In this document: piece by piece, positions 62,982 to 64,000 of the stretch
How the letters are laid out: every line of letters starts with the position of its first letter
Numbering within the stretch: the stretch's first letter is position 1
NCBI GenBank assembly: GCA_965153355.1
Contig: OZ231126.1
Span: 28,272,001-28,336,000, forward strand
Origin: Flaccisagitta enflata
Lineage: Eukaryota > Chaetognatha > Sagittoidea > Aphragmophora
DNA: 64,000 nucleotides
Direction: 5' to 3'
Notes under the pieces: model-generated
Told to the model about the DNA's origin: nothing
The model's input: the letters and a program-made list of their open reading frames with translations, nothing else
The model's database searches: none
Made by a program: the position numbers and the translations under genes

Positions 62982-64000
62982 ATGTCTCGCCATCACTCGC
63001 TTCTCGCGCACGACTCGATCAAATCAGCTGAAGAGGAAGGGGAAGATGAGGAAAAGCAGGAAACAACTGCAGTTAACAACAGTGCCAGTGTCGCTGGACT
63101 CGATCCTCGCCACCAAAACGACTGTTCATCAGACGATATGGAGTCGAGTTTTCCTACTCGATCACTGCCATTTCAAAATTCGCCAAATGTATCGCGTCAA
63201 AATGTTCCGACCATTTCTCTCGAATCACCCGCCCAAAATTCGCCTTCACGCTCAAATTCCGACTCACAAGGAAACAGCAGCAGTACTATCAATTCATCTC
63301 ATTCAAACAGTAACATTAAAACAAATTACGTGGCAAACAATGTATACCAAACCACCAACAACAACAACAACAACTTTTATTTACCACAATTACAAAACAT
63401 CTTTGACCTCATTTCAAACGCATCCCAGTCATCAAACGATAACCAAAATAACGGAGAAGGAAAGCGACTGAAACCTGAGACGCCAGCGATTGCGAAGGAC
63501 AAAATTGTCGTGCGACAGAGTAAGAGCGGAACCAATTCGATTCAGACTAGTTTGGCCTTGCCAATACCCCAACACGAAAATAACTCAGTGAGTAAATTCC
63601 CTAAGACAGGAAGCACGGGGTCACCATATGAGCTAATACCCAACGAACCTATCAAAGTTCAGGTGCAAGAACTACGGGATGAGGCAGTGAATTTATCAGG
63701 GACGATAACGCTCTCCGCCGAGACTGATGTGACACTCGGTCTCAAAACCTCTTATGTGAAGGACCAACATGGTGTTTCGTATGCTGCAGAGTTGGAGGGG
63801 CCTGAAGTATCTTCTGTCCAGCCTTCATGTTCAATGATGTGTTCAAAACCGAAAAGAGGGAAAATGAACTGGGAAGTGAACAATGAAGATGAGTCAGAAA
63901 CGGACGAGGAACTCTCTCCGGATGAAGAAGACATCAGCAAAAAAAAGAAAAAAAGATCGTTCTCGAGAACCAAAAGTTACATCAAAAAACCAAGAAGTCA
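62982..64000 (+). CDS. Ser/Asn-rich acidic-basic protein, 3' end beyond window
   Basis: An ATG at 62982 opens 339 codons with no stop before the window ends. The upstream in-frame stop is TGA at 62910. The protein begins MSRHHSLLAHDSIK and has an acidic patch at about residues 17-27. A Ser/Asn/Gln-rich low-complexity region follows (about 45-160) with a six-Asn run at 126-131. After a less biased segment (about 165-300) comes an Asp/Glu-rich stretch at about 302-317, then KKKKKR at 320-325 and more Lys/Arg. The acidic tract plus a nuclear-localisation-like basic cluster suggest a nuclear regulatory protein whose DNA- or chromatin-binding domain may follow; that is inference. No known family was recognised. 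Codon use is mixed and not repeat-driven. A donor-like ACTGTAAGT at 62937-62945 could end a 5' exon. It is antisense to the kinesin. Confidence 0.62.
   Translation, partial: MSRHHSLLAHDSIKSAEEEGEDEEKQETTAVNNSASVAGLDPRHQNDCSSDDMESSFPTRSLPFQNSPNVSRQNVPTISLESPAQNSPSRSNSDSQGNSSSTINSSHSNSNIKTNYVANNVYQTTNNNNNNFYLPQLQNIFDLISNASQSSNDNQNNGEGKRLKPETPAIAKDKIVVRQSKSGTNSIQTSLALPIPQHENNSVSKFPKTGSTGSPYELIPNEPIKVQVQELRDEAVNLSGTITLSAETDVTLGLKTSYVKDQHGVSYAAELEGPEVSSVQPSCSMMCSKPKRGKMNWEVNNEDESETDEELSPDEEDISKKKKKRSFSRTKSYIKKPRS

Overview
This is eukaryotic, intron-dominated DNA, probably from an animal or a close unicellular relative. The clues are very large spliceosomal introns, a Ty3/Gypsy retrotransposon, many non-autonomous DNA transposons, a tRNA-derived SINE-like piece and very dense microsatellites. 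I cannot name the species. There is no bacterial gene organisation, rRNA gene, intact tRNA or CRISPR array.

The main content is one minus-strand kinesin-3-type motor gene, seen as four small exons scattered over 50 kb. They are the end of the motor domain plus neck (49929-50061), a charged coiled coil (30836-30943), a second coil running into the start of the FHA domain (25928-26066), and most of the FHA domain (84-309). Splice phases agree at every junction (0, 0, then a split Gly codon), and the joined peptide reads as a normal kinesin-3 neck-coil-FHA order. The introns are about 19.0, 4.8 and 25.6 kb. I found no upstream motor exons before 64000, so they probably lie beyond the right edge; the rest of the FHA domain and tail lie beyond the left edge.

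The introns are packed with mobile DNA. The 25.6-kb intron carries an inverted duplication of a dead Gypsy element and its flank (6396-14465 and 15481-19798). The arms have equal length once a 3.7-kb TIR insertion (8557-12300) is removed from the left one. The rest of the window holds foldback/MITE families, several with recognisable target duplications: TA-flanked pogo/mariner-like, hAT-like with 8-bp duplications, and a family with 4-bp duplications. There is also an abundant family marked by an AGTCGCG...CGCGACT hairpin and GGTC/GGAC repeats, and long (GA), (CA), (CAA), (TTTC) and minisatellite arrays.

The right edge (62982-64000, plus strand) holds an open frame without a stop. It encodes a Ser/Asn-rich, acidic then lysine-rich protein of unknown family that continues past the window. 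A frameshifted Ig-like exon relic lies at 56985-57101. Nothing else looks protein-coding; most long frames are translations of simple repeats.
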